This document shows positions 35,404-43,943 of a stretch of 64,000 nt of DNA, piece by piece. Source of the DNA: Oceaniglobus indicus. Its GTDB lineage: Bacteria > Pseudomonadota > Alphaproteobacteria > Rhodobacterales > Rhodobacteraceae. The notes below the pieces were generated by a model. The model ran no database searches, was not told the origin of the DNA, and worked only from the letters and a program-made list of their open reading frames with translations. A program made the position numbers and the translations under genes. Each line of letters starts with the position of its first letter. Within the stretch, counting starts at the first letter, position 1. The stretch covers positions 1-64,000 of the forward strand of contig NZ_NMZM01000004.1 of the NCBI RefSeq assembly GCF_002751875.1. The letters run 5' to 3'.

Positions 35404-36218
35404 AGGCGGCGGGTCCAATCCTGCAATGCGCGCACGGCTTCGGGCTCATCGAGAAACGGGATGTGCCCGCGATCCGGCACCTCGGCGAAGATCATGTCGG
35501 GCCGGCGACGGCGCATTTCCTCGGCCGTCTCGCGGCTGAGCAGGTCCGAATTCGCGCCCCGGATCAAGGCCAGCGGCAGGCCCGCCGTCGCGTCGAACAA
35601 TGGCCACATGTCGGGAATCGGCTGGGGCTGGCCTGTGCGAAAGGCGTTGGCCATGGCGGTGTCATAGTTCAACGCCAACCCCTCGGATGTGGCGATGAAA
35701 TGCTTGCGTGCCTCTTCGGCCCACCGCTCGTCCGGCACGTTGGCAAAGCCCGACATGCGTTCGCCCATCAGCGCCGCCGCCTCGGCATGCGTGCGCGCCG
35801 CGGGGGTGCGCCCGATGTATCCCTGGATCGCTTTCAGGCCCTCGGGATCTATTTCCGGCCCGATGTCGTTCAGGGCGATGCCGAGCAGGCGGTCGTGGTG
35901 CGACGCCGCCAGCATCAGGGCCACCAGACCGCCCCGCGACGTGCCCAGAATCCCCGTTCTCCGAAGGCCGAGATGATCCAGCAATTCGACCGTATCGCGT
36001 GCTTCGACAGGCAATACATATGTGGCCGGGTCGGTGTGGCCGGATTTTCCGCGCCCGCGGAAATCAAGCCGGATCAACCGGTTGTCCGAGAGGTATGGCG
36101 CAACGTAATCGAAATCGGTGCCATTGCGGGTCAACCCGGGCAGGCACAGGATCGGCGTGCCCGCTCCGCTGTCGGTATAATGAAGCGACACGCCGTCGGA
36201 GGTCGTGAAACTGGGCAT
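35400..36218 (-). CDS. alpha/beta hydrolase
   Basis: 272 residues. An N-terminal HYTDSGAGTPILCLPGLTRN holds the oxyanion hole, the nucleophile elbow is GTSRG (Ser near residue 93), and the catalytic His is in DRGHIPFLDEP. The substrate is unknown. The ATG shares its A with the TGA of the upstream haloacid dehalogenase gene, and its stop overlaps the dehydratase start, so the three are translationally coupled. Confidence 0.88.
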   Translation of the reverse strand: MPSFTTSDGVSLHYTDSGAGTPILCLPGLTRNGTDFDYVAPYLSDNRLIRLDFRGRGKSGHTDPATYVLPVEARDTVELLDHLGLRRTGILGTSRGGLVALMLAASHHDRLLGIALNDIGPEIDPEGLKAIQGYIGRTPAARTHAEAAALMGERMSGFANVPDERWAEEARKHFIATSEGLALNYDTAMANAFRTGQPQPIPDMWPLFDATAGLPLALIRGANSDLLSRETAEEMRRRRPDMIFAEVPDRGHIPFLDEPEAVRALQDWTRRL

Positions 36219-36898
36219 CAGGCGGCAAGCTCCGGAATTTCGGTCAGGTCTTTCAGGATCGTGCCGGGGCGGGCGGACAGCCGGTCGGTCGGCTCGCCTG
36301 CGCGGTTGACCCAAACGGTCGCAAATCCGTAGTGCGCCGCCGATGCCACGTCCCAGCCGTTGGAGGATACGAACAGGACATCCGCCGGCACACAGCCGAA
36401 CCGGGCGCCCACCAGGTCATAGACGCGGCGGTCGGGCTTGAACACGCCCACCGATTCGACTGACAATGTGTCATCCAGCAAATCACCGATCCCGGCCGAT
36501 GAGACGGCGGCTGCCAGCATGTCGGGCGTGCCGTTGGACAGGATCGCGGTCGTTTTCCCCGCCGCCTTCAATCGGCCCAGCATCTTGGGAACCTCGGGAA
36601 AGGCATCGAGTTCGCGGTAAAGCGCCAGAAGCCGGTCGCGCAGGGCGGGATCGGTCAGATCGGCCTGTTCCAGCGCCCAGTCCAGGCCGTCTTGTGTGAC
36701 CTGCCAGAAATCGCGATGATCGCCGGTGACGGCCCGCAACCAACTGTATTCCAACTGTTTGCGCCGCCACGTGGCCGCCAGATCCTGCCACGTTCCGGCC
36801 AGCGCTTCGTATCCAGGTTCGGCGGCTGCGCGCCGGGCCGCGGCGCTGACGTCGAACAGCGTGCCATAGGCGTCGAAGATGCAGGTGGCGATCGTCAT
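36218..36898 (-). CDS. haloacid dehalogenase type II (L-2-haloacid dehalogenase-like)
   Basis: 226-residue HAD hydrolase: nucleophile Asp in CIFDAYGTLFDV, Ser/Asn in AILSNGTPDML, Lys and acidic residues in VGVFKPDRRVYD and VSSNGWDVASA. The S-N-G-W-D-V-A-S-A stretch is typical of (S)-2-haloacid dehalogenases. It may instead be a general phosphatase-like HAD. It starts at MTIATCIFDAYG and is the first gene of the three-gene minus operon. 207 bp separate it from the divergent FKBP gene. Confidence 0.87.
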   Translation of the reverse strand: MTIATCIFDAYGTLFDVSAAARRAAAEPGYEALAGTWQDLAATWRRKQLEYSWLRAVTGDHRDFWQVTQDGLDWALEQADLTDPALRDRLLALYRELDAFPEVPKMLGRLKAAGKTTAILSNGTPDMLAAAVSSAGIGDLLDDTLSVESVGVFKPDRRVYDLVGARFGCVPADVLFVSSNGWDVASAAHYGFATVWVNRAGEPTDRLSARPGTILKDLTEIPELAA

Positions 36899-37105
36899 CA
36901 CGCGCTCCGCTTGTTGCTTTTTGCATTTGTGGCACAAGCCGTCAGCGGTGGAAAGGCGGGCCGGTTTGCCCCGGTTTTCGTGGCGCGCACCGGTTTTTTT
37001 CGGCGTTTGGGGTTGGGGTTTACATTCGGAACCCCATTTGAAACCCTCACGACCGACTTGGCGGCTCAATTCGGAGCCGCAGCAAAGATCGAAAGGATAT
37101 ATACG

Positions 37106-37534
37106 ATGGCACAGGCCAAAGCAGGCGATACCGTAAAGATGCATTACACCGGCTCGCTCGCGGACGGTTCGGTTTTCGACAGTTCGCAAGGGCGTGACCC
37201 GCTGGAGTTTCAGCTGGGGTCCGGTCAGATTATCCCCGGTCTCGATGCAGCCGTTCAGGGCATGGCCGAGGGTGAGGAAAAGACCGTGACCATCCCCGCC
37301 AACGACGCTTACGGCGATCACCAGGCCGAGCGTGTCCAGGCGGTTCCGCGCGCCCAGTTCCCCGACCACATCCCGACCGAAGTCGGCACCCAACTGCAGG
37401 TTCAGACCCCCGACGGTCAGGCGATGCCGGTTGTCGTGGCCGAGGTCACCGACGAGGAAGTCACCTTGGACGCCAACCATCCGCTGGCCGGCAAGGACTT
37501 GACCTTCGCGGTCGAAATTGTCGGGATTTCCTGA
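37106..37534 (+). CDS. FKBP-type peptidyl-prolyl isomerase (SlyD-like)
   Basis: 142 residues: VKMHYTGSLADGSVFDSS and LEFQLGSGQIIPGLDAAVQG form the FKBP core. NDAYGDHQAERVQAVPRAQF begins the insert-in-flap chaperone domain. The His-rich tail of enterobacterial SlyD is missing. It is a cytosolic folding helper. A GAAAGGA ribosome site precedes the ATG, and a hairpin follows the stop. Confidence 0.92.
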   Translation: MAQAKAGDTVKMHYTGSLADGSVFDSSQGRDPLEFQLGSGQIIPGLDAAVQGMAEGEEKTVTIPANDAYGDHQAERVQAVPRAQFPDHIPTEVGTQLQVQTPDGQAMPVVVAEVTDEEVTLDANHPLAGKDLTFAVEIVGIS

Positions 37535-37541
37535 TTTATTA

Positions 37542-37577
37542 CCGGCATTTTGCGGGATTTGTCCTGTAAAATGTCGG
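37542..37577. terminator. bidirectional hairpin after the FKBP gene
   Basis: CCGGCATTTTGC (37542-37553) pairs with GTAAAATGTCGG (37566-37577) apart from G-U wobbles, giving a 12-bp stem between the convergent FKBP and serine hydrolase genes. The A/T content of the stem sides supports rho-independent termination in either direction. Confidence 0.6.
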
Positions 37578-37590
37578 AAATCTGAAAGTT

Positions 37591-38604
37591 CTATCCGCCC
37601 GTCACAGGGCGGGTAACGGGCAGGACGGCCCCTGAAAACAGCGCGTGCAGGGTTTTCAGGTGGCCGTCCACCCGCGCCGGGCGCGTGCTGTCCGAGGTCA
37701 TGACCACCGTCAGCTGGCGCTGGGGCACGACATAGACCATCTGGCCGCCATACCCTCTGGCATAGTTCACGCGCACGCCGTCAACGTCCCACAGGAACCA
37801 CGACAACCCGTATTGATGGTTCGGCACGTCCGCCATCGTGCGCGGCTCCCAGCTTTGCGCGATCCAATCGGGAGAAGTCAGGCGTTCGTTCTGCCACATG
37901 CCGTCCTGCCGATAGGCCTCGCCATAGCGCATCAGACCCATGGGCGACACGCGCATGTCATTGCCGCCCAGGTAATTGCCCTGCGGATCCTTCGTCCACG
38001 GATCAAGGCGCAGGTCCAGCGGGCCGCCGATCCGTTCATTCGCCAGTTGCCACAGATCCATGCCGGCCGCATTGGCCAATGCGGTGCCCAGGATATGGGT
38101 GTTGGCCGTCGAATACAGCCGGACCGTGCCCGGATCGGCCTGCATCGGGGCGGCAAACGCCTGATAGATCCAGTGATCGCCAGCGGTCCACGCGCCATAG
38201 GTCGATCCGGCAAACGGCGTCAGCCCCGATTGCATGGCCAGCAGGTGTTCGAACGTGATGGTCCGCACCCGCTTGTCCGCGCGCCGCGGGATGGTGCGTT
38301 TCAGGAACGGGGCGACGGGCGTGTCGATGCCGTCGATCTCACCACGCTCCACTGCTGCGCCCGCCAAGGTCGAGACCAGCGATTTGGAGACGGATTTGAC
38401 ATTCACCGGCGTGTCCAGCGACGGACCACGAAACGCCTCGGCGGCGTGAACCTCGCCTTTCCAGGCAATGACGATGCTGTGCAGTTGGTTGATGTGACGG
38501 GCCAGGGTCAGGGCCGGCGCAAACCCTTCGTCCAGCGCAAGGGCAGGGCGCGCGAACGCCCCCGCCAACAGGCCGAGGGCGTGGCGGCGCGTCAGCCCGC
38601 GCAT
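37591..38604 (-). CDS. serine hydrolase (beta-lactamase class C family), exported
   Basis: 337 residues. The twin-arginine-like start (MRGLTRRHALGLLAGAFARPALA) suggests export. The S-x-x-K motif is SVSK (about residue 71), and a Tyr motif region follows in the LYSTANTHI segment. This is the family of esterases, peptidases and penicillin-binding-like hydrolases; resistance activity is not implied. Its ATG lies on the stop of fabI (1-bp overlap), so it is read from the fab operon. Confidence 0.85.
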   Translation of the reverse strand: MRGLTRRHALGLLAGAFARPALALDEGFAPALTLARHINQLHSIVIAWKGEVHAAEAFRGPSLDTPVNVKSVSKSLVSTLAGAAVERGEIDGIDTPVAPFLKRTIPRRADKRVRTITFEHLLAMQSGLTPFAGSTYGAWTAGDHWIYQAFAAPMQADPGTVRLYSTANTHILGTALANAAGMDLWQLANERIGGPLDLRLDPWTKDPQGNYLGGNDMRVSPMGLMRYGEAYRQDGMWQNERLTSPDWIAQSWEPRTMADVPNHQYGLSWFLWDVDGVRVNYARGYGGQMVYVVPQRQLTVVMTSDSTRPARVDGHLKTLHALFSGAVLPVTRPVTGG

Positions 38605-39392
38605 CAGAGGTTTTCGGGCTGCGGCATCCCCAGAACGTGATAGCCACCGTCGACACGGATGATCTCGCCGGTCGTGCAGGCCCCCGCGTCGGACGCCAGA
38701 TAGACGGCGGTGCCGCCCACCGCCGCTAGGGTGGCGTTGGCGCGCAGTGGGGCGTTCGCCTCGGTCTGGCGGAACGTCTTGCGCGCGCCGCCGATGGCGG
38801 CCCCGGCCAGGGTTTTCATCGGGCCGGGCGACACGGCGTTGACCCGGATACCGTCAGGCCCAAGGTCATTCGCCAAATAACGCACCGCCGATTCCAGCGC
38901 CGCCTTGGCCACGCCCATCACGTTGTAGAACGGTGTCACCCGGTTCGACCCCTGATAGGTCAGCGTGATCAGCGATCCGCCGTCGGGCATCAGTTCGGAC
39001 GCGCGCTTGGCCACGTCGATGAAGCTGTAGCACGATATCTGCAACGAATTGGTAAAGTTCGCCCGTGTCGTGTTGGTGAACCGCCCGGTCAGCTCGGCCT
39101 TGTCGGAAAACGCGATGGCGTGGACGACGAAATCCAATGTGCCCCATTGCTCCTTGATCCGGGCAAAGGCCGCGTCCATCGATGCGTCGTCCGACACGTC
39201 CACATCCAGCAGGAACGACGATCCGACGCTGGCCGCCAGGGGTTCGACACGCTTCCCGAAGGCTTCGCCCTGATAGGAAAACGCCAGTTCCGCCCCCTCG
39301 GCCGCCATGGCCGATGCGATGCCCCAGGCGATGGAATTGGCGTTGGCCACCCCCATGATCAGCCCGCGCTTGCCCTTCATCTGCTCGCCCAT
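38604..39392 (-). CDS. fabI: enoyl-[acyl-carrier-protein] reductase (NADH)
   Basis: 262-residue SDR-type enoyl reductase: cofactor region GLIMGVANANSIAWGIASA, HAIAFSDKAELTG, catalytic Y-x6-K in YNVMGVAK, and SPGPMKTLA. It performs the last reduction of each fatty-acid elongation cycle. It is third in fabA-fabB-fabI, 9 bp after fabB. It is the target class of triclosan-type inhibitors. Confidence 0.95.
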   Translation of the reverse strand: MGEQMKGKRGLIMGVANANSIAWGIASAMAAEGAELAFSYQGEAFGKRVEPLAASVGSSFLLDVDVSDDASMDAAFARIKEQWGTLDFVVHAIAFSDKAELTGRFTNTTRANFTNSLQISCYSFIDVAKRASELMPDGGSLITLTYQGSNRVTPFYNVMGVAKAALESAVRYLANDLGPDGIRVNAVSPGPMKTLAGAAIGGARKTFRQTEANAPLRANATLAAVGGTAVYLASDAGACTTGEIIRVDGGYHVLGMPQPENL

Positions 39393-39401
39393 GTGCGGTT
39401 C

Positions 39402-40631
39402 CTATTCCTTGAATTTCGACAACAGCATCGAGCCGTTGGTGCCCCCGAAACCGAAGCTGTTGGTCATCACGGTGTCCAGCCCCGCATCGTCCACGCGCGC
39501 GGTGGCGATCTCGTCCGCCGACAGGGCAGGGTCCAGCGTTTCGACATTGATCGACGGCGCAATGAAATCGTGCTTCAGCATCAGCAGGCAGAAGATGGCT
39601 TCAAGGGCGCCGGCCGCCCCCTGTGCATGGCCGGTCATCGACTTGGTCGAGGACACGGGCGGCGTCGATCCCGTGCCGAAGACCCGGCGCACGGCCTCGA
39701 TCTCGCCCACGTCTCCCACGGGGGTCGATGTGCCGTGGGCATTGATATAGCCGACGCGGCGCCCTTCGGGCAGGGTTTCCAGCGCCAGCCGCATGGCCCG
39801 TTCGCCGCCTTCGCCCGAAGGCGCCACCATGTCGTGCCCGTCCGATGTCGCGGCATAGCCCGTGACTTCGGCATAGATCGTCGCACCGCGGGCGCGCGCA
39901 TGTTCCAGTTCCTCAAGCACGACGATGCCGCCGCCGCCTGAGATTACGAACCCGTCGCGGTTGGCGTCGAAGGCGCGCGATGCCTTTTCGGGCGTGTCGT
40001 TGAACTTGGACGACATCGCGCCCATGGCGTCGAACAGGCACGACAGCGTCCAGTCCAGCTCCTCGCCGCCGCCGGCGAACATCACGTCCTGCTTGCCCAG
40101 CATGATCTGTTCGGCCGCGTTGCCGATGCAATGCAGCGATGTCGAACAGGCCGAGGTGATGGAATAGTTGATGCCCTTGATCTTGAATGCCGTCGAAAGA
40201 TTGGCCGAAATCGTCGAGGACATGCATTTGGGCACCGCAAAGGGGCCGATGCGCTTGGTCGCCTCGGTTTTCAGCACCGTCTGGTGTGCCGCGAACATGG
40301 CCGAGGTCGACGGCCCGCCGGACCCCGCCACCAGCCCGGTGCGCGGGTTGACGATGTCCGACTCCGCAAGCCCCGCGTCGGCGATGGCCTGTTGCATGGC
40401 GATATGGGCATAGGCGGCACCCGGCCCCATGAAGCGCAGCGCGCGCTTGTCGATATGCTCGGCCGGATCGATCTTCAGCGTTCCGGCAACACGTGAGCGA
40501 AAGCCGTGTTCGGCCATCTCCGGCGATGCCTCGATCCCCGAGCGGCCCGCCTTCAGCGACGCCAGAACCTCGTCCGCGTTGTTTCCGATGGACGACACGA
40601 TGCCCAGTCCGGTGACGACGACACGTCTCAT
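39402..40631 (-). CDS. fabB: 3-oxoacyl-[acyl-carrier-protein] synthase I
   Basis: 409-residue condensing enzyme with the Cys-His-His triad: [25 protein letters not shown] and [11 protein letters not shown]. FabB with FabA makes unsaturated fatty acids anaerobically. It lies 39 bp after fabA and 9 bp before fabI, all on the minus strand, a standard alphaproteobacterial operon. [16 protein letters not shown] is a normal start. Confidence 0.96.
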   Translation of the reverse strand: MRRVVVTGLGIVSSIGNNADEVLASLKAGRSGIEASPEMAEHGFRSRVAGTLKIDPAEHIDKRALRFMGPGAAYAHIAMQQAIADAGLAESDIVNPRTGLVAGSGGPSTSAMFAAHQTVLKTEATKRIGPFAVPKCMSSTISANLSTAFKIKGINYSITSACSTSLHCIGNAAEQIMLGKQDVMFAGGGEELDWTLSCLFDAMGAMSSKFNDTPEKASRAFDANRDGFVISGGGGIVVLEELEHARARGATIYAEVTGYAATSDGHDMVAPSGEGGERAMRLALETLPEGRRVGYINAHGTSTPVGDVGEIEAVRRVFGTGSTPPVSSTKSMTGHAQGAAGALEAIFCLLMLKHDFIAPSINVETLDPALSADEIATARVDDAGLDTVMTNSFGFGGTNGSMLLSKFKE

Positions 40632-40670
40632 GGGCGAACCTCCGGTTTGACACGTCTCATGGCGTTCCTC

Positions 40671-41183
40671 TCAGCTGCTGGCGGTGGCAAGACCGACCTT
40701 CATGTCCTTGACGGCATAGATCTCTTCCCCGTCGGCGACAACCCGGCCGTCGGCCACACCCATCTTCAGGCGCCGGTCGATGACGCGGGTGAAATCGACG
40801 TAATAGGTCAGCATCTTGCGGTCCGGCTTGACCATGCCGGTCAGCTTCACCTCGCCCACGCCCAGGGCCATCCCCTGGCCCTGCCAGCCGCGCCAGCCCA
40901 GATTGAAACCGGTCAGTTGCCACAGGCCATCCAGGCCCAGACAGCCGGGCATGATCGGGTTGCCGGGAAAGTGGCATTCAAAGAACCAGAGGTCGGGGTG
41001 GATGTCGAACTCGGCCACGACATGGCCCTTGCCGTGGGCGCCGCCATCGGCCGAAATGTCGGTGATCCGGTCCATCATCAGCATCGGCGGCAGGGGCAGT
41101 TGTGCGTTGCCGGGGCCGAAAAGCTCGCCACGGGCGCATTTCAGCAGGTCGTCCTTGTCGAAACGTGTCGGATAGTCGGCCAT
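40671..41183 (-). CDS. fabA: 3-hydroxydecanoyl-ACP dehydratase/isomerase
   Basis: 170 residues. The catalytic His is in [20 protein letters not shown], with the Asp of the same stretch. It dehydrates the C10 intermediate and isomerises it to the cis-3 form, starting unsaturated fatty-acid synthesis. GAGGGG lies upstream of the ATG. It is first in the fab operon and divergent from irr with 131 bp between. Confidence 0.96.
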   Translation of the reverse strand: MADYPTRFDKDDLLKCARGELFGPGNAQLPLPPMLMMDRITDISADGGAHGKGHVVAEFDIHPDLWFFECHFPGNPIMPGCLGLDGLWQLTGFNLGWRGWQGQGMALGVGEVKLTGMVKPDRKMLTYYVDFTRVIDRRLKMGVADGRVVADGEEIYAVKDMKVGLATASS

Positions 41184-41314
41184 CGGGCGTGCCCCTCTCT
41201 GGTCGTGGCAATATGGTGGTTGCCTTTACCATTCACGCCACGCGTCCCGCAACACCCCAAAGGTGCGAACGGATTGCAATTGAAAATCGCCCTCGCCGCG
41301 CTTTATAAGAAGGT

Positions 41315-41752
41315 ATGGAACAGGCTGAGACGGAAATGACGGATATCGCGCTGGAACGGGGGGCTCAATGGCTGTCCGGGTCCGAGTTGCGGCCGACCAA
41401 GCAACGCGTGTCGCTGGCGGCGCTGCTGGTGGGCGACGGCGAAAACCGCCATGTGACGGCCGAAAGCCTGTATGCCGCGTCGCGCCACGCCGGCGAAACG
41501 GTATCGCTTGCCACGGTTTACAACACGTTGCGCGCGTTCTGCGATGCCGGGTTGATGCAGGAAGTGACCGTTGACGGAACCAAGTCGTATTTCGACACCC
41601 GGATGGACGATCATCCGCATTTTTATTGGGAAGACAGCGCCCGCCTGACCGATGCGCCCGCCGACCAGCTTGAGATTTCGAGCCTGCCCAAGGCACCCGA
41701 CGGCACCGAAATCGCCAAGGTCGACGTCGTGATCCGGTTGCGCCGCACTTGA
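41315..41752 (+). CDS. irr: iron response regulator Irr (Fur family)
   Basis: 145 residues with a winged helix (LRPTKQRVSLAALL through ETVSLATVYNTLRAFCDAGL) and the Irr-type metal/heme region DDHPHFYWEDS. In alphaproteobacteria Irr represses heme and iron-demanding genes when iron is low. I keep ATG 41315, with AAGAAGG upstream; ATG 41336 is an alternative. Its place divergent from fabA is widely conserved in Rhodobacterales. Confidence 0.92.
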   Translation: MEQAETEMTDIALERGAQWLSGSELRPTKQRVSLAALLVGDGENRHVTAESLYAASRHAGETVSLATVYNTLRAFCDAGLMQEVTVDGTKSYFDTRMDDHPHFYWEDSARLTDAPADQLEISSLPKAPDGTEIAKVDVVIRLRRT

Positions 41753-41842
41753 TCCCGGACCACAGGCGCGGATTGCCGCGCCCGCCGTCAGGGCAGTCCT
41801 GTGCCCCGCGCACAAAGCGGAACCGGCGATACACCGATCCGT

Positions 41843-42556
41843 CTATCGGCGCTTGAACACCAGGTAATGGGGGCGCCTGTTCTCGCGCAGGGCCTTCTGC
41901 TCATATCGCGTCGACAGCCAGCCGTCCCAGGGTTCGCGCCAATCCCGTGCGCCTTGCGCCAGCCACTGAAACCCGTGGCGCGGCACCTCCTCCAGCGTCT
42001 GGCGGACATAGTCGGGAATATCGGTGGCGACATGGAACAACGCCCCGGGCGCCATGACCCGGGCGAGGGGCGCCAGGTGCTCGGGGGTGACGAAGCGCCG
42101 GCGATGGTGGCGCGCCTTCGGCCAGGGATCGGGATACAGCAGATATGCCCGCGTGATCGACGCGTCGGGCATGACGTCGAACAGATCCCGCACGTCACCT
42201 GGATGAACGGCGATGTTGTCGGTTCCGGCGGCGCGGATCTTGCCCAGCAGCATCGCCACGCCGTTGATGAACGGCTCGCAGCCGATGATCCCGGTGTCGG
42301 GGTTGCGGGCGGCCAGATGCACCAGATGCTCGCCGCCGCCGAAGCCGATTTCCAGCCACAAAGGCCGCCCGCCCAGGATCGCGCCCGGCTCCAGCGGGGT
42401 GCGTTCAGGGTTCACGTCCCAGCCCACCGGCCCCGGTGAGAGGGCGGCCAGATCCTCGTCCAGATAGGCCTTCTGGCTGTCGCGCAGGGTCTTGCCCTTG
42501 AAGCGGCCATAGAAATTGCGCCACGGGGCGCCCGAAGGATGTCGTCTTTCAGTCAT
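41843..42556 (-). CDS. trmB: tRNA (guanine-N7)-methyltransferase
   Basis: 237 residues with the SAM motif LEIGFGGGEHLVHLA and the catalytic DPWPKARHHRRRFV stretch. It methylates G46 of many tRNAs. It is next to metK on the same strand (136 bp apart), so the SAM supplier and a SAM user may be co-transcribed. Confidence 0.95.
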   Translation of the reverse strand: MTERRHPSGAPWRNFYGRFKGKTLRDSQKAYLDEDLAALSPGPVGWDVNPERTPLEPGAILGGRPLWLEIGFGGGEHLVHLAARNPDTGIIGCEPFINGVAMLLGKIRAAGTDNIAVHPGDVRDLFDVMPDASITRAYLLYPDPWPKARHHRRRFVTPEHLAPLARVMAPGALFHVATDIPDYVRQTLEEVPRHGFQWLAQGARDWREPWDGWLSTRYEQKALRENRRPHYLVFKRR

Positions 42557-42692
42557 GCCCGCCTGATGCCGTCACGGCGTGCCAAGGTCAATGCGGCCGA
42601 TGCGGTAATCCGCCCGGCCCCCCTTCTTACCGACCGAAATACTCCCGCGCGGAGCGCTCCCGCACCCTCGGCGGGTGCCGGAGCGTCCGGGA

Positions 42693-43874
42693 TCAGAGCG
42701 CGGCCTTCAGCGCATCCACCAGGTCCGTGCGTTCCCAGCTGAATCCGCCGTCCCCATCGGGCGCGCGGCCGAAATGGCCATAGGCGGCGGTGCGGGCATA
42801 GATCGGACGGTTCAGCTTCAGATGCTCGCGGATGCCGCGGGGGGTCAGATCGATGATCTTCGGAATTGCGGCCTCGATCGCTTCGGGATCGACCCGTCCT
42901 GTGCCGAAGGTATCGGCATAGATCGACAGCGGCCGGGCGACGCCGATGGCATAGGACAGCTGGATCGTGCACTTTTCGGCCAGTCCGGCCGCGACCACGT
43001 TCTTGGCCAGATACCGCGCCACATAGGCGGCCGAGCGGTCGACCTTGGTGGGATCCTTGCCGGAAAACGCACCACCGCCGTGGGGGGCTGCGCCGCCATA
43101 GGTGTCGACGATGATCTTGCGTCCGGTCAGGCCCGCGTCGCCGTCGGGTCCGCCGATGACGAAGACACCGGTCGGATTGACGTGCCAGACGGTGTCATCG
43201 TCGATCCAGCCATCGGGCAGAACCTCGCGGATATAGGGCTCGACGATGGCGCGGATATCGGCGCTGGTCTGGGTCTCGAAGGCGTGCTGGGTCGACAGCA
43301 CGATGGAACTGACGCCCACCGGCTTGCCATCCTCATAGCGGACTGACAACTGCGACTTGGCGTCGGGGCGCAGGGTGGGTTCGGTGCCGTCCTTCCTGAC
43401 CTCGGCCAGCCGTTTCAGGATGGCATGGGAATACAGCAGCGGCGCGGGCATCAGTTCGGGCGTCTCGTCGGTGGCAAAGCCGAACATGATTCCCTGGTCG
43501 CCGGCGCCTTCGTCCTTGCCCTCGCGGGCATTGACACCTTGGGCGATATGGGCGGACTGGGAATGCAGAAGGTTGGTGATCTCGCAGGTGGCGTGGTGGA
43601 ACTTGTCCTGCTCGTATCCGATGTCCTTGATGCAGGCGCGGGTGATGTCCTCGATGTTGCCCATCACCTCTTTCAGGCGGGACTTGTCGTTCAATCCGAC
43701 CTCGCCGCCGATGACGACGCGGTTGGTCGTCGCAAACGTCTCACAGGCGACGCGCGCCTCGGATTCCTCGCTCAGCAACGCGTCCAGCACGGCGTCTGAG
43801 ATCCGGTCACAGACCTTGTCGGGATGCCCTTCGGAAACGGATTCCGAGGTGAAGGTATAGCTCTTGCGTGTCAT
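42693..43874 (-). CDS. metK: S-adenosylmethionine synthetase
   Basis: 393 residues: [30 protein letters not shown] (methionine loop) and [19 protein letters not shown], the three MetK signatures. It makes SAM from methionine and ATP. A SAM/SAH riboswitch lies directly over its ribosome binding site, so translation should fall when SAM is plentiful. Confidence 0.97.
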   Translation of the reverse strand: MTRKSYTFTSESVSEGHPDKVCDRISDAVLDALLSEESEARVACETFATTNRVVIGGEVGLNDKSRLKEVMGNIEDITRACIKDIGYEQDKFHHATCEITNLLHSQSAHIAQGVNAREGKDEGAGDQGIMFGFATDETPELMPAPLLYSHAILKRLAEVRKDGTEPTLRPDAKSQLSVRYEDGKPVGVSSIVLSTQHAFETQTSADIRAIVEPYIREVLPDGWIDDDTVWHVNPTGVFVIGGPDGDAGLTGRKIIVDTYGGAAPHGGGAFSGKDPTKVDRSAAYVARYLAKNVVAAGLAEKCTIQLSYAIGVARPLSIYADTFGTGRVDPEAIEAAIPKIIDLTPRGIREHLKLNRPIYARTAAYGHFGRAPDGDGGFSWERTDLVDALKAAL

Positions 43875-43877
43875 GGG

Positions 43878-43928
43878 GCGTGCTCCGTTGAAAAATCACC
43901 CGGTCGCGTCAGGAAGCCGTTGCGGCGG
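43878..43928 (-). promoter_or_regulatory. SAM/SAH riboswitch upstream of metK
   Basis: On the minus strand the leader reads CCGCAACGGCTTCCTGACGCG, about 22 bases of loop, then AACGGAGCA and the metK start codon. AACGGCUUCCUG and a 3' GGAGCA are the conserved core of the SAM/SAH riboswitch (RF01727). There the GGAG ribosome site pairs with the GGCUUCCU loop as a pseudoknot. Ligand binding hides the ribosome site. The class is known only upstream of metK in Rhodobacterales, which matches exactly. Confidence 0.88.
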
Positions 43929-43943
43929 GCATGAGCGGAGCAT

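Noticed and set aside
37591-38604. Beta-lactamase resistance gene
   Set aside because: It has S-x-x-K and export signals but the family is mostly esterases/peptidases, and the context (fab operon) does not suggest resistance.
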